Assembly: GCA_964019695.1 (NCBI GenBank)
Contig: CAXHUL010000214.1
Span: 1,240,001 to 1,304,000, forward strand
Source: Loripinus fragilis
Lineage: Eukaryota; Mollusca; Bivalvia; Lucinida; Lucinidae
Length of the DNA stretch: 64,000 nt
Direction of reading: 5' to 3'
Every line of letters starts with the position of its first letter. Position 1 is the stretch's first letter. Positions 50,141-63,600 of this stretch are shown here, piece by piece. The notes below the pieces were generated by a model. That model ran no database searches and was not told the DNA's origin. It saw nothing but the letters and a program-made list of their open reading frames with translations. Made by a program: the position numbers and the translations under genes.

Positions 50141-50645
50141 CTCAGTCATTTGCGCAAAATTCCTTCGGCTACAAGTGGCTCAAATAAGGGCGTTAAAATT
50201 GTGCCGAAAGCCCTTTCAGGGGCTATTGCTCGGCACTCGGGGGACGGAAAATTTTACGCAATGCCTCACAATGAAGCACTGGTTGGGGGCTAACTTCTGG
50301 CACCAGTTTCGAGCCCGTCCGTGAAAGTGACCCGCGCAAGTTTTAGGCCAGGTCGGCTACTGTGGCCTAATGGGGCCTAATGGGAAGATCTTCTAATGCT
50401 CATAACTTTTTAATTTCCCGACGGAACGCTTTGAAATTTTCACCATTTGTAGACGGCCTCCCGTACTACAAACTGATGCTCGTGTGGGCATGATGAAAAT
50501 AGTAGTTCACGAGACGGAAGCGCGTAAAGCTTCGGGGCGGCGGACTTCCACACCCCGATAACTCGGTATCGAAACATTGTTGCGGGCGGGTGCGCATGGC
50601 AATACCTGCGCCTCTGTTGGCCCTATCCGCGTGAAAAATCTAAAA
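50069..50645 (+). repeat. Variant haplotype M, occurrence 2
   Basis: Carries all seven M differences 2,454 bp (three monomers) after occurrence 1. Nearby it has its own CACAACCCATCC variant at 50040, absent from occurrence 1. Confidence 0.8.
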
Positions 50646-51699
50646 GCGATCAGAGCCTTAGAAAGCGCGTACAACCGCTATCCCCATTTGCCTTGGGCCC
50701 TATGGGAAAACAGGAAATATCATAATTGCGGTCCGGGGCGCGCGCGCACAATGATAATTTTCACACCCGAGTAAGCTCTTTTATAGGTCAACATTTTGGA
50801 AAAAAAAATTGGCTTGCTGCCCACAGCAGGAGCTGAGAACCATGCATTCAGAGGTTTTCACACCCCACCCACTAATGCCCTCAAAGTTTGAGAAAACGCG
50901 ACCTTCGCGAAAAGCCCCGGAACCTATTGCAAAGTGATGAGCAGTGCCCAGGAGCACCTCTCAATCATTTGCGCAAAATTCCTTCGGCTACAAGTGGCTC
51001 AAATAAGGGCGTGAAAATTGTGCCGAAATCCCTTTCAGGGGGTATTGCTCGGCACTCGGGGGACGGAAAATTTTACGCAATGCCTCACAATGAAGCACTG
51101 GTCGGGGGCTAACTTCTAGCACCAGTTTCGAGCCCGTCCGTGAAAGTGACCCGCGCAAGTTTTAGGCCGGGTCGGCTACTGTGGCCTAATGGGGCATAAT
51201 GGGAAGATCTTCTAATGCTCATAACTTTTTAATTTCTCGACGGAACGCTTTGAAATTTTCACCATTTGTAGACGGCCTCCCGTACTACAAACTGATGCCT
51301 GTGTGGGCATGAAGAAAATAGTAGTTCGCGAGACGGAAGCGCGTAAAGCTTCGGGGCGACGGACTTCCACACCCCGATAACTCGGTATCGAAACATTGTT
51401 GCGGGCGGGTGCGCATGGCAATACCTGCGCCTCTATTGGCCCTATCTGCGTGCAAAATCTAAAAGCAATCAGAGCCTTAGAAAGCGCGTACAACCGCTAT
51501 CCCCATTTGCCTTGGGCCCTATGGGAAAACAGGAAATATCATAATTGCGGTCGGGGGCGCGCACGCACAATGATAATTTTTTCACACCCGAGGAAGCTCT
51601 TTTATAGGTCAACATTTTGGAAAAAAATTGGCTTGCTGCCCACAGCAGGAGATGAGAACCATGCATTCGGAGGTTTTCACACCCCACCCACTAATGCCC

Positions 51700-54290
51700 T
51701 CAAAGTTTGAGAAAACGCGACCTTCGCGAAAAGCCCCGGAACCTATTGCAAAGTGATGAGCAGTGCCCAGGAGCACCTCTCAGTCATTTGCGCAAAATTC
51801 CTTTGGCTACAAGTGGCTCAAATAAGGGCGTGAGAATTGTGCGGAAAGCCCTTTCAGGGCTATTGCTCGACACTCGGGGGACGGAAAAATTTACGCAATG
51901 CCTCACAATGAAGCTCTGGTCTGGGGCTAACTTCTGACACCAGTTTCGAGCCCGTCCGTGAAAGTGACCCGCGCAAGTTTTAGGCCGGGTGGGCGACTGT
52001 GGCCTAATGGGGCCTAATGGAAAGATCTTCTAATGCTCATAACTTTTTAATTTTCCGACGGAACGCTTTGAAATTTTCACCATTTGTAGACGGCCTCCCG
52101 TACTACAAACTGATGCCAGTGTGGGCATGATGAAAAGAGTAGTTCGCGAGACGGAAGCGCGTAACGTTTCGGCGCCGCGGTCTTCCGCACCCCGATAACT
52201 CGGTATCGAAACATTGTTGCAGGCGGGTGCGCATGGCAATACCTGCGCCTCTGTTGGCCCTATCCCCGTGCAAAATCTAAAAGCGATCAGAGCCTTAGAA
52301 AGCGCGTACAACCGCTCTCCCCATTTGCCTTGGGCCCTATGGGAAAACAGGAAATATCATAATTGCGGTCTGGGGCGCGCGCGCACAATGATAATTTTCA
52401 CACCCGAGGAAGCTCTTTAATAGGTCAACATTTTGGAAAAAAAATTGGCTTGCTGCCCACAGCAGGAGCTGAGAACCATGCATTCAGAGGTTTTCACAGC
52501 CCACCCGCTGATGCCCTCAAAGTTTGAGAAAACGCAACCTTCGCGAAAAGCCCCGGAACCTATTGCAAAGTGATGAGCAGTGCCCAGGAGCACCTCTCAG
52601 TCATTTGCGCAAAATTCCTTCGGCTACAAGTGGCTCAAATAAGGGCGTGAAAATTGTGCGGAAAGCCCTTTCAGGGGCTATTGCTCGGCACTCGGGGGAC
52701 GGAAAAATTTACGCAATGCCTCACAATGAAGCTCTGGTCCGGGGGATATTTTCTGACACCAGTTTCGAGCCAGTCCGTGAAAGTGACCCGCGCAAGTTTT
52801 AGGCCGGGTGGGCGACTGTGGCCTAATGGGGCCTAATGGAAAGATCTTCTAATGCTCATAACTTTTTAATTTTCTGAGGGAACGCTTTGAAATTTTCACC
52901 ATTTGTAGACGGCCTCCCGTACTACAAACTGATGCCAATGTGGGCATGATGAAAAGAGTAGTTGGCGAGAAGGAAGCGCGTAATGTTTCGGCGCTGCGGT
53001 CTTCCGCACCCCGATAACTCGGTATTGAAACATTGTTGCAGGCGGGTGCGCATGGCAATACCTGGGCCTCTGTTGGCCCTATCCGCGTGCAAAATCTAAA
53101 AGCGATCAGAGCCTTAGAAAGCGCGTACAACCGCTCTCACCATTTGCCTTGGGCCCTATGGGAAAACAGGAAATATCATAATTGCAGTCCAGGGCGCGCG
53201 CGCACAATGATAATTTTCACACCCGAGGAAGCTCTTTTATAGGTCAACATTTTGGAAAAAAATTGCCTTGCTGCCCACAGCAGGAGCTGAGAACCATGCA
53301 TTCGGAGGTTTTCACAGCCCACCCGCTGATGCCCTCAAAGTTTGAGAAAATGCGACCTTTGCGAAAAGCCCCAGAACCTATTGCAAAGTGATGAGCAGTG
53401 TCCAGGAGCACCTCTCAGTCATTTGCGCAAAATTCCTTTGGCTACAAGTGGCTCAAATAAGGGCGTGAAAATTGTGCGGAAAGCCCTTTCAGGGGCTATT
53501 GCTCGGCACTCGGGGGACGGAAAAATTTAAGCAATGCCTCACAATGAAGCACTGGTCAGGGGCTAACTTCTGACACCAGTTTCGAGCCCTTCCGTGAAAG
53601 TGACCCGCGCAAGTTTTAGGCCTGGTGGGCGACTGTGGCCTAATGGGGCCTTATGGAATATCTTCTAATGCTCATAACTTTTTAATTTTCCGACGGAACG
53701 CTTTGAAATTTTCACCATTTGTAGACGGCCTCCCGTACTACAAACTGATGCCAGTGTGGGCATGATGAAAAGAGTAGTTCGTGAGACGGAAGTGCGTAAC
53801 GTTTCGGGGCGGCGGTCTTCCGTACCCCGATAACTCGGTATCGAAACATTGTTGCGGGCGGGTGCGCATGGCAATACCTGGGCCTCTGTTGGCCCTATCC
53901 GCGTACAAAATCTAAAAGCGATCAGAGCCTTAGAAAGTGCGTACAACAGCTCTCCCCATTTGCCTTGGGCCCTATGGGAAAACAGGAAATATCATAATTG
54001 CGGTCCGGGGGGCGCGCGCACAATGATAATTTTCACACCCGAGGAAGCTCTTTTATAGGTCAACATTTTGGGAAAAAAATTGGCTTGCTGCCCACAGCAG
54101 GAGCTGAGAACCATGCATTCAGAGGTTTTCACAGCCCACCCGCTGATGCCCTAAAAGTTTGAGAAAACGCGACCTTCGCGAAAAGCCCCGGAACCTATTG
54201 CAAAGTGATGAGCAGTGCCCAGGAGCACCTCTCAGTCATTTGCGCAAAATTCCTTCGGCTACAAGTGGCTCAAATAAGGGCGTGAAAATT
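51700..54290 (+). repeat. Subfamily B block 1
   Basis: About 20 positions differ consistently from A. B forms include CAGCCCACCCGCTGATG, GTGCGGAAAGCC, GAAAAATTTACG, GAAGCTCTGG, TTCTGACACC, GGTGGGCGACTG, ATGGAAAGATC, GATGCCAGTGTG, AAAAGAGTAG, GTAACGTTTCGGCGC, GGTCTTCCGCACC and CCGCTCTCC. The left switch lies between about 51690 and 51842: the monomer still has the A form CACCCCACCCACTAATG, then the B form GTGCGG. The right switch lies between 54146 and 54294. HindIII AAGCTT is replaced by AACGTT in B, and both main dyads carry a mismatch. Confidence 0.9.
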
Positions 54291-56613
54291 GTGCCGAAAG
54301 CCCTTTCAGGGGCTATTGCTCGGCACTCGGGGGACGGAAAATTTTACGCAATGCCTCACAATGAAGCACTGGTCGGGGGCTAACTTCTGGCACCAGTTTC
54401 GAGCCCGTCCGTGAAAGTGACCCGCGCAAGTTTTAGGCCGGGTCGGCTACTGTGGCCTAATGGGGCCTAATGGGAAGATCTTCTAATGCTCATAACTTTT
54501 TAATTTCCCGACGGAACGCTTTGAAATTTTCACCATTTGTAGACGGCCTCCCGTACTACAAACTGATGCCCGTGTGGGCATGATGAATATAGTAGTTCGC
54601 GAGACGGAAGCGCGTAAATCTTCGGGGTGGCGGACTACCACACCCCGATAACTCGGTATCGAAACATTGTTGCGGGCGGGTGCGCATGGCAATACCTGCG
54701 CCTCTGTTGGCCCTATCCGCGTGCAAAATCTAAAAGCGATCAGAGCCTTAGAAAGCGCGTACAACCGCTATCCCCATTTGCCTTGGGCCCTATGGGAAAA
54801 CAGGAAATATCATAATTGCGGTCCGGGGCGCGCGCGCACAATGATAATTTTCACACCCGAGTAAGCTCTTTTATAGGTCAACATTTTGGAAAAAAAATTG
54901 GCTTGCTGCCCACAGCAGGAGCTGAGAACCATGCATTCGGAGCTTTTCACACCCCACCCACTAATGCCCTCAAAGTTTGAGAAAACGCGACCTTCGCGAA
55001 AAGCCCCGGAACCTATTGCAAAGTGATGAGCAGTGCCCAGGAGCACCTCTCAGTCATTTGCGCAAAATTCCTTCGGCTACAAGTGGCTCAAATAAGGGCG
55101 TGAAAATTGTGCCGAAAGCCCTTTCAGGGGCTATTGCTCGGCACTCGGGGGACGGAAAATTTTACGCAATGCCTCACAATGAAGCACTGGTCGGGGGCTA
55201 ACTTCTGGCACCAGTTTCGAGCCCGTCCGTGAAAGTGACCCGCGCAAGTTTTAGGCCTGGTCGGCTACTGTGGCCTAATGGGGCCTAATGGGAAGATCTT
55301 CTAATGCTCATAACTTTTTAATTTCCCGACGGAACGCTTTGAAATTTTCACCATTTGTAGACGGCCTCCCGTACTACAAACTGATGCCCGTGTGGGCATG
55401 ATGAAAATAGTAGTTCGCGAGACGGAAGCGCGTAAAGCTTCGGGGCGGCGGACTTCCACACCCCGATAACTCGGTATCAAAACATTGTTGCGGGCGGGTG
55501 CGCATGGCAATACCTGCGCCTCTGTTGGCCCTATCCGCGTGCAAAATCTAAAAGCGATCAGAGCCTTAGAAAGCGCGTACAACCGCTATCCCCATTTGCC
55601 TTGGGCCCTATGGGAAAACAGGAAATATCATAATTGCGGTCCGGGGCGCACGCGCACAATGATAATTTTCACACCCGAGTAAGCTCTTTTATAGGTCAAC
55701 ATTTTGGAAAAAAAAATTGGCTTGCTGCCCACAGCAGGAGCTGAGAACCATGCATTCGGAGCTTTTCACACCCCACCCACTAATGCCCTCAAAGTTTGAG
55801 AAAACGCGACCTTCGCGAAAAGCCCCGGAACCTATTGCAAAGTGATGAGCAGTGCCCAGGAGCACCTCTCAGTCATTTGCGCAAAATTCCTTCGGCTACA
55901 AGTGGCTCAAATAAGGGCGTGAAAATTGTGCGGAAAGCCCTTTCAGGGGCTATTGCTCGGCACTCGGGGGACGGAAAATTTTACGCAATGCCTCACAATG
56001 AAGCACTGGTCGGGGGCTAACTTCTGGCACCAGTTTCGAGCCCGTCCGTGAAAGTGACCCGCGCAAGTTTTAGGCCGGGTCGGCTACTGTGGCCTAATGG
56101 GGCCTAATGGGAAGATCTTCTAATGCTCATAACTTTTTAATTTCCCGACGGAACGCTTTGAAATTTTCACCATTTGTAGACGGCCTCCCGTACTACAAAC
56201 TGATGCCCGTGTGGGCATGATGAAAATAGTAGTTCGCGAGACGGAAGCGCGTAAAGCTTAGGGGCGGCGGACTTCCACACCCCGATAACTCGGTATCGAA
56301 ACATTGTTGCGGGCGGGTGCGCATGGCAATACCTGCGCCTCTGTTGGCCCCTACCGCGTGCAAAATCTAAAAGCTATCAGAGCCTTAGAAAGCGCGTACA
56401 ACCGCTATCCCCATTTGCCTTGGGCCCTATGGGAAAACTGGAAATATCATAATTGCGGTCCGGGGCGCGCGCGCACAATGATAATTTTCACACCCGAGTA
56501 AGCTCTTTTATAGGTCAACATTTTGGAAAAAAAATTGGCTTGCTGCCCACAGCAGGAGCTGAGAACCATGCATTCGGAGGTTTTCACACCCCACCCACTA
56601 ATGCCCTCAAAGT

Positions 56614-57190
56614 TTGAGAAAACGCGACCTTCACGAAAAGCCCGGGTACCTATTGCAAAGTGATGAGCAGTGCCCAGGAGCACCTCTCAGTCATTTGCGC
56701 AAAATTCCTTCGGCTACAAGTGGCTCAAATAAGGGCGTTAAAATTGTGCCGAAAGCCCTTTCAGGGGCTATTGCTCGGCACTCGGGGGACGGAAAATTTT
56801 ACGCAATGCCTCACAATGAAGCACTGGTTGGGGGCTAACTTCTGGCACCAGTTTCGAGCCCGTCCGTGAAAGTGACGCGCGCAAGTTTTAGGCCAGGTCG
56901 GCTACTGTGGCCTAATGGGGCTAAATGGGAAGATCTTCAAATGCTCATAACTTTTTAATTTCCCGACGGAACGCTTTGAAATTTTCACCATTTGTAGACG
57001 GCCTCCCGTACTACAAACTGATGCTCGTGTGGGCATGATGAAAATAGTAGTTCACGAGACAGAAGCGCGTAAAGCTTCGGGGCGGCGGACTTCCACACCC
57101 CGATAACTCGGTATCGAAACATTGTTGCGGGCGGGTGCGCATGGCAATACCTGCGCCTCTGTTGGCCCTATCCGCGTGAAAAATCTAAAA
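56614..57190 (+). repeat. Variant haplotype M, occurrence 3
   Basis: Carries all seven M differences about 9.0 kb after occurrence 1. Private changes include CCCGGGTACC at 56641 and GGGGCTAAATGGG at 56916. Confidence 0.8.
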
Positions 57191-58251
57191 GCGATCAGAG
57201 CCTTAGAAAGCGCGTACAACCGCTATCCCCATTTGCCTTGTGCCCTATGGGAAAACAGGAAATATCATACTTGCGGTCCGGGGCGCGCGCGCACAATGAT
57301 AATTTTCACACCCGAGTAAGCTCTTTTATAGGTCAACATTTTGGAAAAAAAATTGGCTTGCTGCCCACAGCAGGAGCTGAGAACCATGCATTCGGAGGTT
57401 TTCACATCCCACCCACTAATGCCCTCAAAGTTTGAGAAAAAATGCGACCTTCGCGAAAAGCCCCGGAACCTATTGCAAAGTGATGAGAAGTGCCCAGGAG
57501 CACCTCTCAGTCATTTGCGCAAAATTCCTTCGGCTACAAGTGGCTCAAATAAGGGCGTGAAAATTGTGCCGAAAGCCCTTTCAGGGGCTATTGCTTGGCA
57601 CTCGGGGGACGGAAAATTTTACGCAATGCCTCACAATGAAGCACTGGTTGGGGGGCTAACTTCTGGCACCAGTTTCGAGCCCGTCCGTGAAAGTGACCCG
57701 CGCAAGTTTTAGGCCGGGTCGGCTACTGTGGCCTAATGGGGCCTAATGGGAAGATCTTCTAATGCTCATAACTTTTTAATTTCCCGACGGAACGCTTTGA
57801 AATTTTCACCATTTGTAGACGGCCTCCCGTACTACAAACTGATGCCCGTGTGGGCATGATGAAAATAGTAGTTCGCGTGACGGAAGCGCGTAAATCTTCG
57901 GGGCAGAGGACTTCCACACCCCGATAACTCGGTATCGAAACATTGTTGCGGGCGGGTGCGCATGGCAATACCTGCGCCTCTGTTGGCCCTATCCGCGTGC
58001 AAAATCTAAAAGCGATCAGAGCCTTAGAAAGTGCGTACAACCGCTATCCCCATTTGCCTTGGGCCCTATGGGAAAACAGGAAATATCATAATTGCGGTCC
58101 GGGGCGCGCGCGCACAATGATAATTTTCACACCCGAGTAAGCTCTTTTATAGGTCAACATTTTAGAAAAAAATTGGCTTGCTGCCCACAGCAGGAGCTGA
58201 GAACCATGCATTCGGAGGTTTTCACACCCCACCCACTAATGCCCTCAAAGT

Positions 58252-59957
58252 TTGAGAAAACGCGACCTTCGCGAAAAGCCCCGGAACCTATTGCAAAGTG
58301 ATGAGCAGTGCCCAGGAGCACCTCTCAGTCATTTGCGCAAAATTCCTTCGGCTACAAGTGGCTCAAATAAGGGCGTGAAAATTGTGCCGAAAGCCCTTTC
58401 AGGGGCTATTGCTCGGCACTCGGGGGACGGAAAATTTTATGCAGTGCCTCACAATGAAGCACTGGTCGGGGGCTAACTTCTGGCAATAGTTTCGAGCCCG
58501 TCTGTGAAAGTGACCCGCGCAAGTTTTAGGCCGGGTCGGCTACTGCGGCCTAATGGGGCCTAATGGGAAGATCTTCTAATGCTCATAACTTTTTAATTTC
58601 CCGACGGAACGCTTTGAAATTTTCACCATTTGTAGACGGCCTCCCGTACTACAAACTGATGCATGTGTGGGCATGATGAATATAGTAGTTCGCGAGACGG
58701 AAGCGCGTAAAGCTTCGGGGCGGCGGACTACCACACCCCGATAACTCGGTATCGAAACATTGTTGCGGGCGGGTGCGCATGGCAATACCTGCGCCTCTGT
58801 TGGCCCTATCCGCGTGCAAAATCTAAAAGCGATCAGAGCCTTAGAAAGCGCGTACAACCGCTATCCCCATTTGCCTTGGGCCCTATGGGAAAACAGGAAA
58901 TATCATAATTGCGGTCCGGGGCGCGCGCGCACAATGATAATTTTCACACCCGAGGAAGCTCTTTTATAGGTCAACATTTTGGAAAAAAAATTGGCTTGCT
59001 GCCCACAGCAGGAGCTGAGAACCATGCATTCGGAACTTTTCACACCCCACCCACTAATGCCCTCAAAGTTTGAGAAAACGCGACCTTCGCGAAAAGCCCC
59101 GGAACCTATTGCAAAGTGATGAGCAGTGCCCAGGAGCACCTCTCAGTCATTTGCGCAAAATTCCTTCGGCTACAAGTGGCTCAAATAAGGGCGTGAAAAT
59201 TGTGCCGAAAGCCCTTTCAGGGGCTATTGCTCGGCACTCGGGGGACGGAAAATTTTACGCAATGCCTCACAATGAAGCACTGGTCGGGGGCTAACTTCTG
59301 GCACCAGTTTCGAGCCCGTCCATGAAAGTGACCCGCGCAAGTTTTAGGCCGGGTCGGCTACTGTGGCCTAATGGGGCCTAATGGGAAGATCTTCTAATGC
59401 TCATAACTTTTTAATTTCCCGACGGAACGCTTTGAAATTTTCACCATTTGTAGACGGCCTCCCGTACTACAAACTGATGCCCATGTGGGCATGATGAAAA
59501 TAGTAGTTCGCGAGACGGAAGCGCGTAAAGCTTCGGGGCGGAGGACTTCCACACCCCGATAACTCGGTATCGAAACATTGTTGCGGGCGGGTGCGCATGG
59601 CAATACCTGCGCCTCTGTTGGCCCTATCCGCGTGCAAAATCTGAAAGCGATCAGAGCCTTAGAAAGCGCGTACAACCGCTATCCCCATTTGCCTTGGGCC
59701 CTATGGGAAAACAGGAAATATCATAATTGCGGTCCGGGGCGCGCGCGCACAATGATAATTTTCACACCCGAGTAAGCTCTTTTATAGGTCAACATTTTGG
59801 AAAAAAAATTGGCTTGCTGCCCGAAGCAGGAGCTGAGAACCATGCATTTGGAGGTTTTCACACCCCACCCACTAATGCCCTCAAAGTTTGAGAAAACGCG
59901 ACCTTCACGAAAAGCCCCGGAACCTATTGCAAAGTGATGAGCAGTGCCCAGGAACAC
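58252..59957 (+). repeat. Block repeated at ~9,819-bp offset, copy 2
   Basis: Matches 48.4-50.1 kb in the order of its variants (CCCGTCTGTG, CTACTGCGGCC, GATGAATATAG, GACTACCACACC, CGAGGAAGCTC, CGGAACTTTTC, CATTTGGAGG). It has private changes such as GGCAATAGTTTCG near 58483 and CCCGAAGCAGG at 59820. The offset equals twelve monomers. Confidence 0.75.
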
Positions 59958-60340
59958 CTCTCAGTCATTTGCGCAAAATTCCTTCGGCTACAAGTGGCTC
60001 AAATAAGGGCGTTAAAATTGTGCCGAAAGCCCTTTCAGGGGCTATTGCTCGGCACTTGGGGGACGGAAAATTTTACGCAATGCCTCACAATGAAGCACTG
60101 GTTGGGGGGCTAACTTCTGGCACCAGTTTCGAGCCCGTCCGTGAAAGTGACCCGCGCAAGTTTTAGGCCGGGTCGGCTACTGTGGCCTAATGGGGCCTAA
60201 TGGGAAGATCTTCTAATGCTCATAACTTTTTAATTTCCCGACAGAAAGCTTTGAAATTTTCACCATTTGTAGACGGCCTCCTGTACTACAAACTGATGCT
60301 CGTGTGGGCATGATGAAAATAGTAGTTCACGAGACGGAAG
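59888..60340 (+). repeat. Variant haplotype M, partial occurrence 4
   Basis: Has CCTTCACG, GGGCGTTAAAATTG, CTGGTTGGGG, GATGCTCGTG and GTTCACGAG, but shows the common forms GGCCGGGTCGG and GTGCAAAATC. The mosaic suggests conversion or exchange with an ordinary A monomer inside the haplotype. Confidence 0.72.
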
Positions 60341-60679
60341 CGCGTAAAGCTTCGGGGCGGCGGACTTCCACACCCCGATAACTCGGTATCGAAACATTGT
60401 TGCGGGCGGGTGCGCATGGCAATACCTGCGCCTCTGTTGGCCCTATCCGCGTGCAAAATCTAAAAGCTATCAGAGCCTTAGAAAGCGCGTACAACCGCTA
60501 TCCCCATTTGCCTTGGGCCCTATGGGAAAACAGGAAATATCATAATTGCGGTCGGGGGCGCGCACGCACAATGATAATTTTCACACCCGAGGAAGCTCTT
60601 TTATAGGTCAACATTTTGGAAAAAAAATTGGCTTGCTGCCCACAGCAGGAGATGAGAACCATGCATTCGGAGGTTTTCA

Positions 60680-63600
60680 CACCCCACCCACTAATGCCCT
60701 CAAAGTTTGAGAAAACGCGACCTTCACCAAAAGCCCCGGAACCTATTGCAAAGTGATGAGCAGTGCCCAGGAGCACCTCTCAGTCATTTGCGCAAAATTC
60801 CTTTGGCTACAAGTGGCTCAAATAAGGGCGTGAGAATTGTGCGGAAAGGCCTTTCAGGGCTATTGCTCGACACTCGGGGGACGGAAAAATTTACGCAATG
60901 CCTCACAATGAAGCTCTGGTCGGGGGCTAACTTCTGACACCAGTTTCGAGCCCGTCCGTGAAAGTGACCCGCGCAAGTTTTAGGCCGGGTGGGCGACTGT
61001 GGCCTAATGGGGCCTAATGGAAAGATCTTCTAATGCTCATAACTTTTTAATTTTCCGACGGAACGCTTTGAAATTTTCACCATTTGTAGACGGCCTCCCG
61101 TACTACAAACTGATGCCAGTGTGGGCATGATGAAAAGAGTAGTTCGCGAGACGGAAGCGCGTAACGTTTCGGCGCCGCGGTCTTCCGCACCCCGATAACT
61201 CGGTATCGAAACATTGTTGCAGGCGGGTGCGCATGGCAATACCTGGGCCTCTGTTGGCCCTATCCCCGTGCAAAATCTAAAAGCGATCAGAGCCTTAGAA
61301 AGCGCGTACAACCGCTCTCCCCATTTGCCTTGGGCCCTATGGGAAAACAGGAAATATCATAATTGCGGTACGGGGCGCGCGCACAATGATAATTTTCACA
61401 CCCGAGGAAGCTCTTTTATAGGTCAACATTTTGGAAAAAAAATGGCTTGCTGCCCACAGCAGGAGCTGAGAACCATGCATTGGGAGGTTTTCACAGCCCA
61501 CCCGCTGATGCCCTCAAAGTTTGAGAAAACGCGACCTTCGCGAAAAGCCTGGAACCTTTTGCAAAGTGATGAGCAGTGCCCAGGAGCACCTCTCAGTCAT
61601 TTGCGCAAAATTCCTTTGGCTACAAGTGGCTCAAATAAGGGCGTGAAAATTGTGCGGAAAGCCCTTACAGGGGCTATTGCTCGGCACTCGGGGGACGGAA
61701 AAATTTACACAATGCCTCACAATGAAGCTCTGGTCGGGGGCTAACTTCTGACACCAGTTTCGAGCCCGTCCATGAAAGTGACCCGCACAAGTTTTAGGCC
61801 GGGTGGGCGACTGTGGCCTAATGGGGCCTAATGGAAAGATCTTCTAATGCTCATAACTTTTTAACTTTCCGAGGGAACGCTTTGAAATTTTCACCATTTG
61901 TAGACGGCCTCCCGTACTACAAACTGATGCCAGTGTGGGCATGATGAAAAGAGTAGTTCGTGAGACGGAAGCGCGTAACGTTTCGGCGCCGCGGTCTTCC
62001 GCACACTGATAACTCGGTATCGAAACATTGTTGCGGGCGGGTGCGCATGGCAATACCTGGGCCTCTGTTGGCCCTATCCGCGTGCAAAATCTAAAAGCGA
62101 TCAGAGCCTTAGAAAGCGCTTACAACCGCTCTCACCATTTGCCTTGGGCCCTATGGGAAAACAGGAAATATCATAATTGCGGTCCAGGGCGCGCGCACAC
62201 ATTGATAATTTTCACACCCGAGGAAGCTCTTTTATAGGTCAACATTTTGGAAAAAAAATTGGCTTGCTGCCCACAGCAGGAGCTGAGAACCATGCATTCG
62301 GAGGTTTTCACAGCCCACCCGCTGATGCCCTCAAAGTTTGAGAAAACGCGACCTTCGCGAAAAGCCCCAGAACCTATTGCAAAGTGATAAGCAGTGCCCA
62401 GGAGCACCTCTCAGTCATTTGCGCAAAATTCCTTTGGCTACAAGTGGCTCAAATAAGAGCGTGAAAATTGTGCGGAAAGCCCTTTCAGGGGCTATTGCTC
62501 GGCACTCGGGGGACGGAAAAATTTACGCAATGCCTCACAATGAAGCTCTGGTCGGGGGCTAACTCCTGACACCAGTTTCGAGCCCGTCCGTGAAAGTGAC
62601 CCGCGCAAGTTTTAGGCCGGGTGGGTGACTGTGGCCTAATGGGGCCTAATAGAAAGATCTTCTAATGCTCATAACTTTTTAATTTCCGACGGAACGCTTT
62701 GAAATTTTCACCATTTGTATACAGCATCCCGTACTACAAACTGATGCCAGTGTGGGCATGATGAAAAGAGTAGTTTGCGAGACGGAAGCGCGTAACGTTT
62801 AGGCGCTGCGGTCTTCCGCACCCCGATAACTCGGTATCGAAACATTGTTGCGGGCGGGTGCGCATGGCAATACCTGGGCCTCTGTTGGCCCTATCCCCGT
62901 GCAAAATCTAAAAGCGATCAGAGCCTTAGAAAGCGCGTACAACCGCTCTCCCCATTTGCCTTGGACCCTATGGGAAAACAGGAAATATCATAATTGTGGT
63001 CCGGGGCGCGCGCGCACAATGATAATTTTCACAACCGAGGAAGCTCTTTTATAGGTCAACATTTTGGAAAAAAAATTGGCTTGCTGCCCACAGCAGGAGC
63101 TGAGAACCATGCATTCGGAGGTTTTCACAGCCCTCCCGCTGATGCCCTCAAAGTTTGAGAAAACGCAACCTTCACGAAAAGCCCCGGAACCTATTGCAAA
63201 GTGATGAGCAGTGCCCAGGAGCACCTCTCAGTCATTTGCGCAAAATTCCTTCGGCTACAAGTGGCTCAAATAAGGGCGTGAAAATTGTGCGGAAAGCCCT
63301 TTCAGGGGCTATTGCTCGGGACTCGGGGGACGGAAAAATTTACGCAATGCCTCACAATGAAACTCTGGTCGGGGGCTAACTTCTGACACCAGTTTCGAGC
63401 CCGTCCGTGAAAGTGACCCGCGCAAGTTTTAGGCCGGGTGGGCGACTGTGGCCTAATGGGGCATAATGGAAAGATCTTCTAATGCTCATAACTTTTTAAT
63501 TTTCCGACGGAACGCTTTGAAATTATCACCATTTGTAGACGGCCTCCCGTACTACAAACTGATGCCAGTGTGGGCATGATGAAAAGAGTAGTTCACGAGA

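Noticed and set aside
56636..56655. SmaI/KpnI-like CCCGGGTACC sequence as a cloning scar
   Set aside because: It differs from the normal AGCCCCGGAACC by two substitutions in an otherwise intact monomer, so it is most simply natural variation.
57341..57712. A 123-codon plus-strand ORF
   Set aside because: It results from extra A and G bases near 57437 and 57653 that fuse two short repeat frames.
61214..61744. The longest plus-strand ORF, 176 codons
   Set aside because: It arises from chance indels (one GC dinucleotide loss, a changed A-run and a small deletion near 61550) that join small frames normally separated by stops. No other monomer has it.
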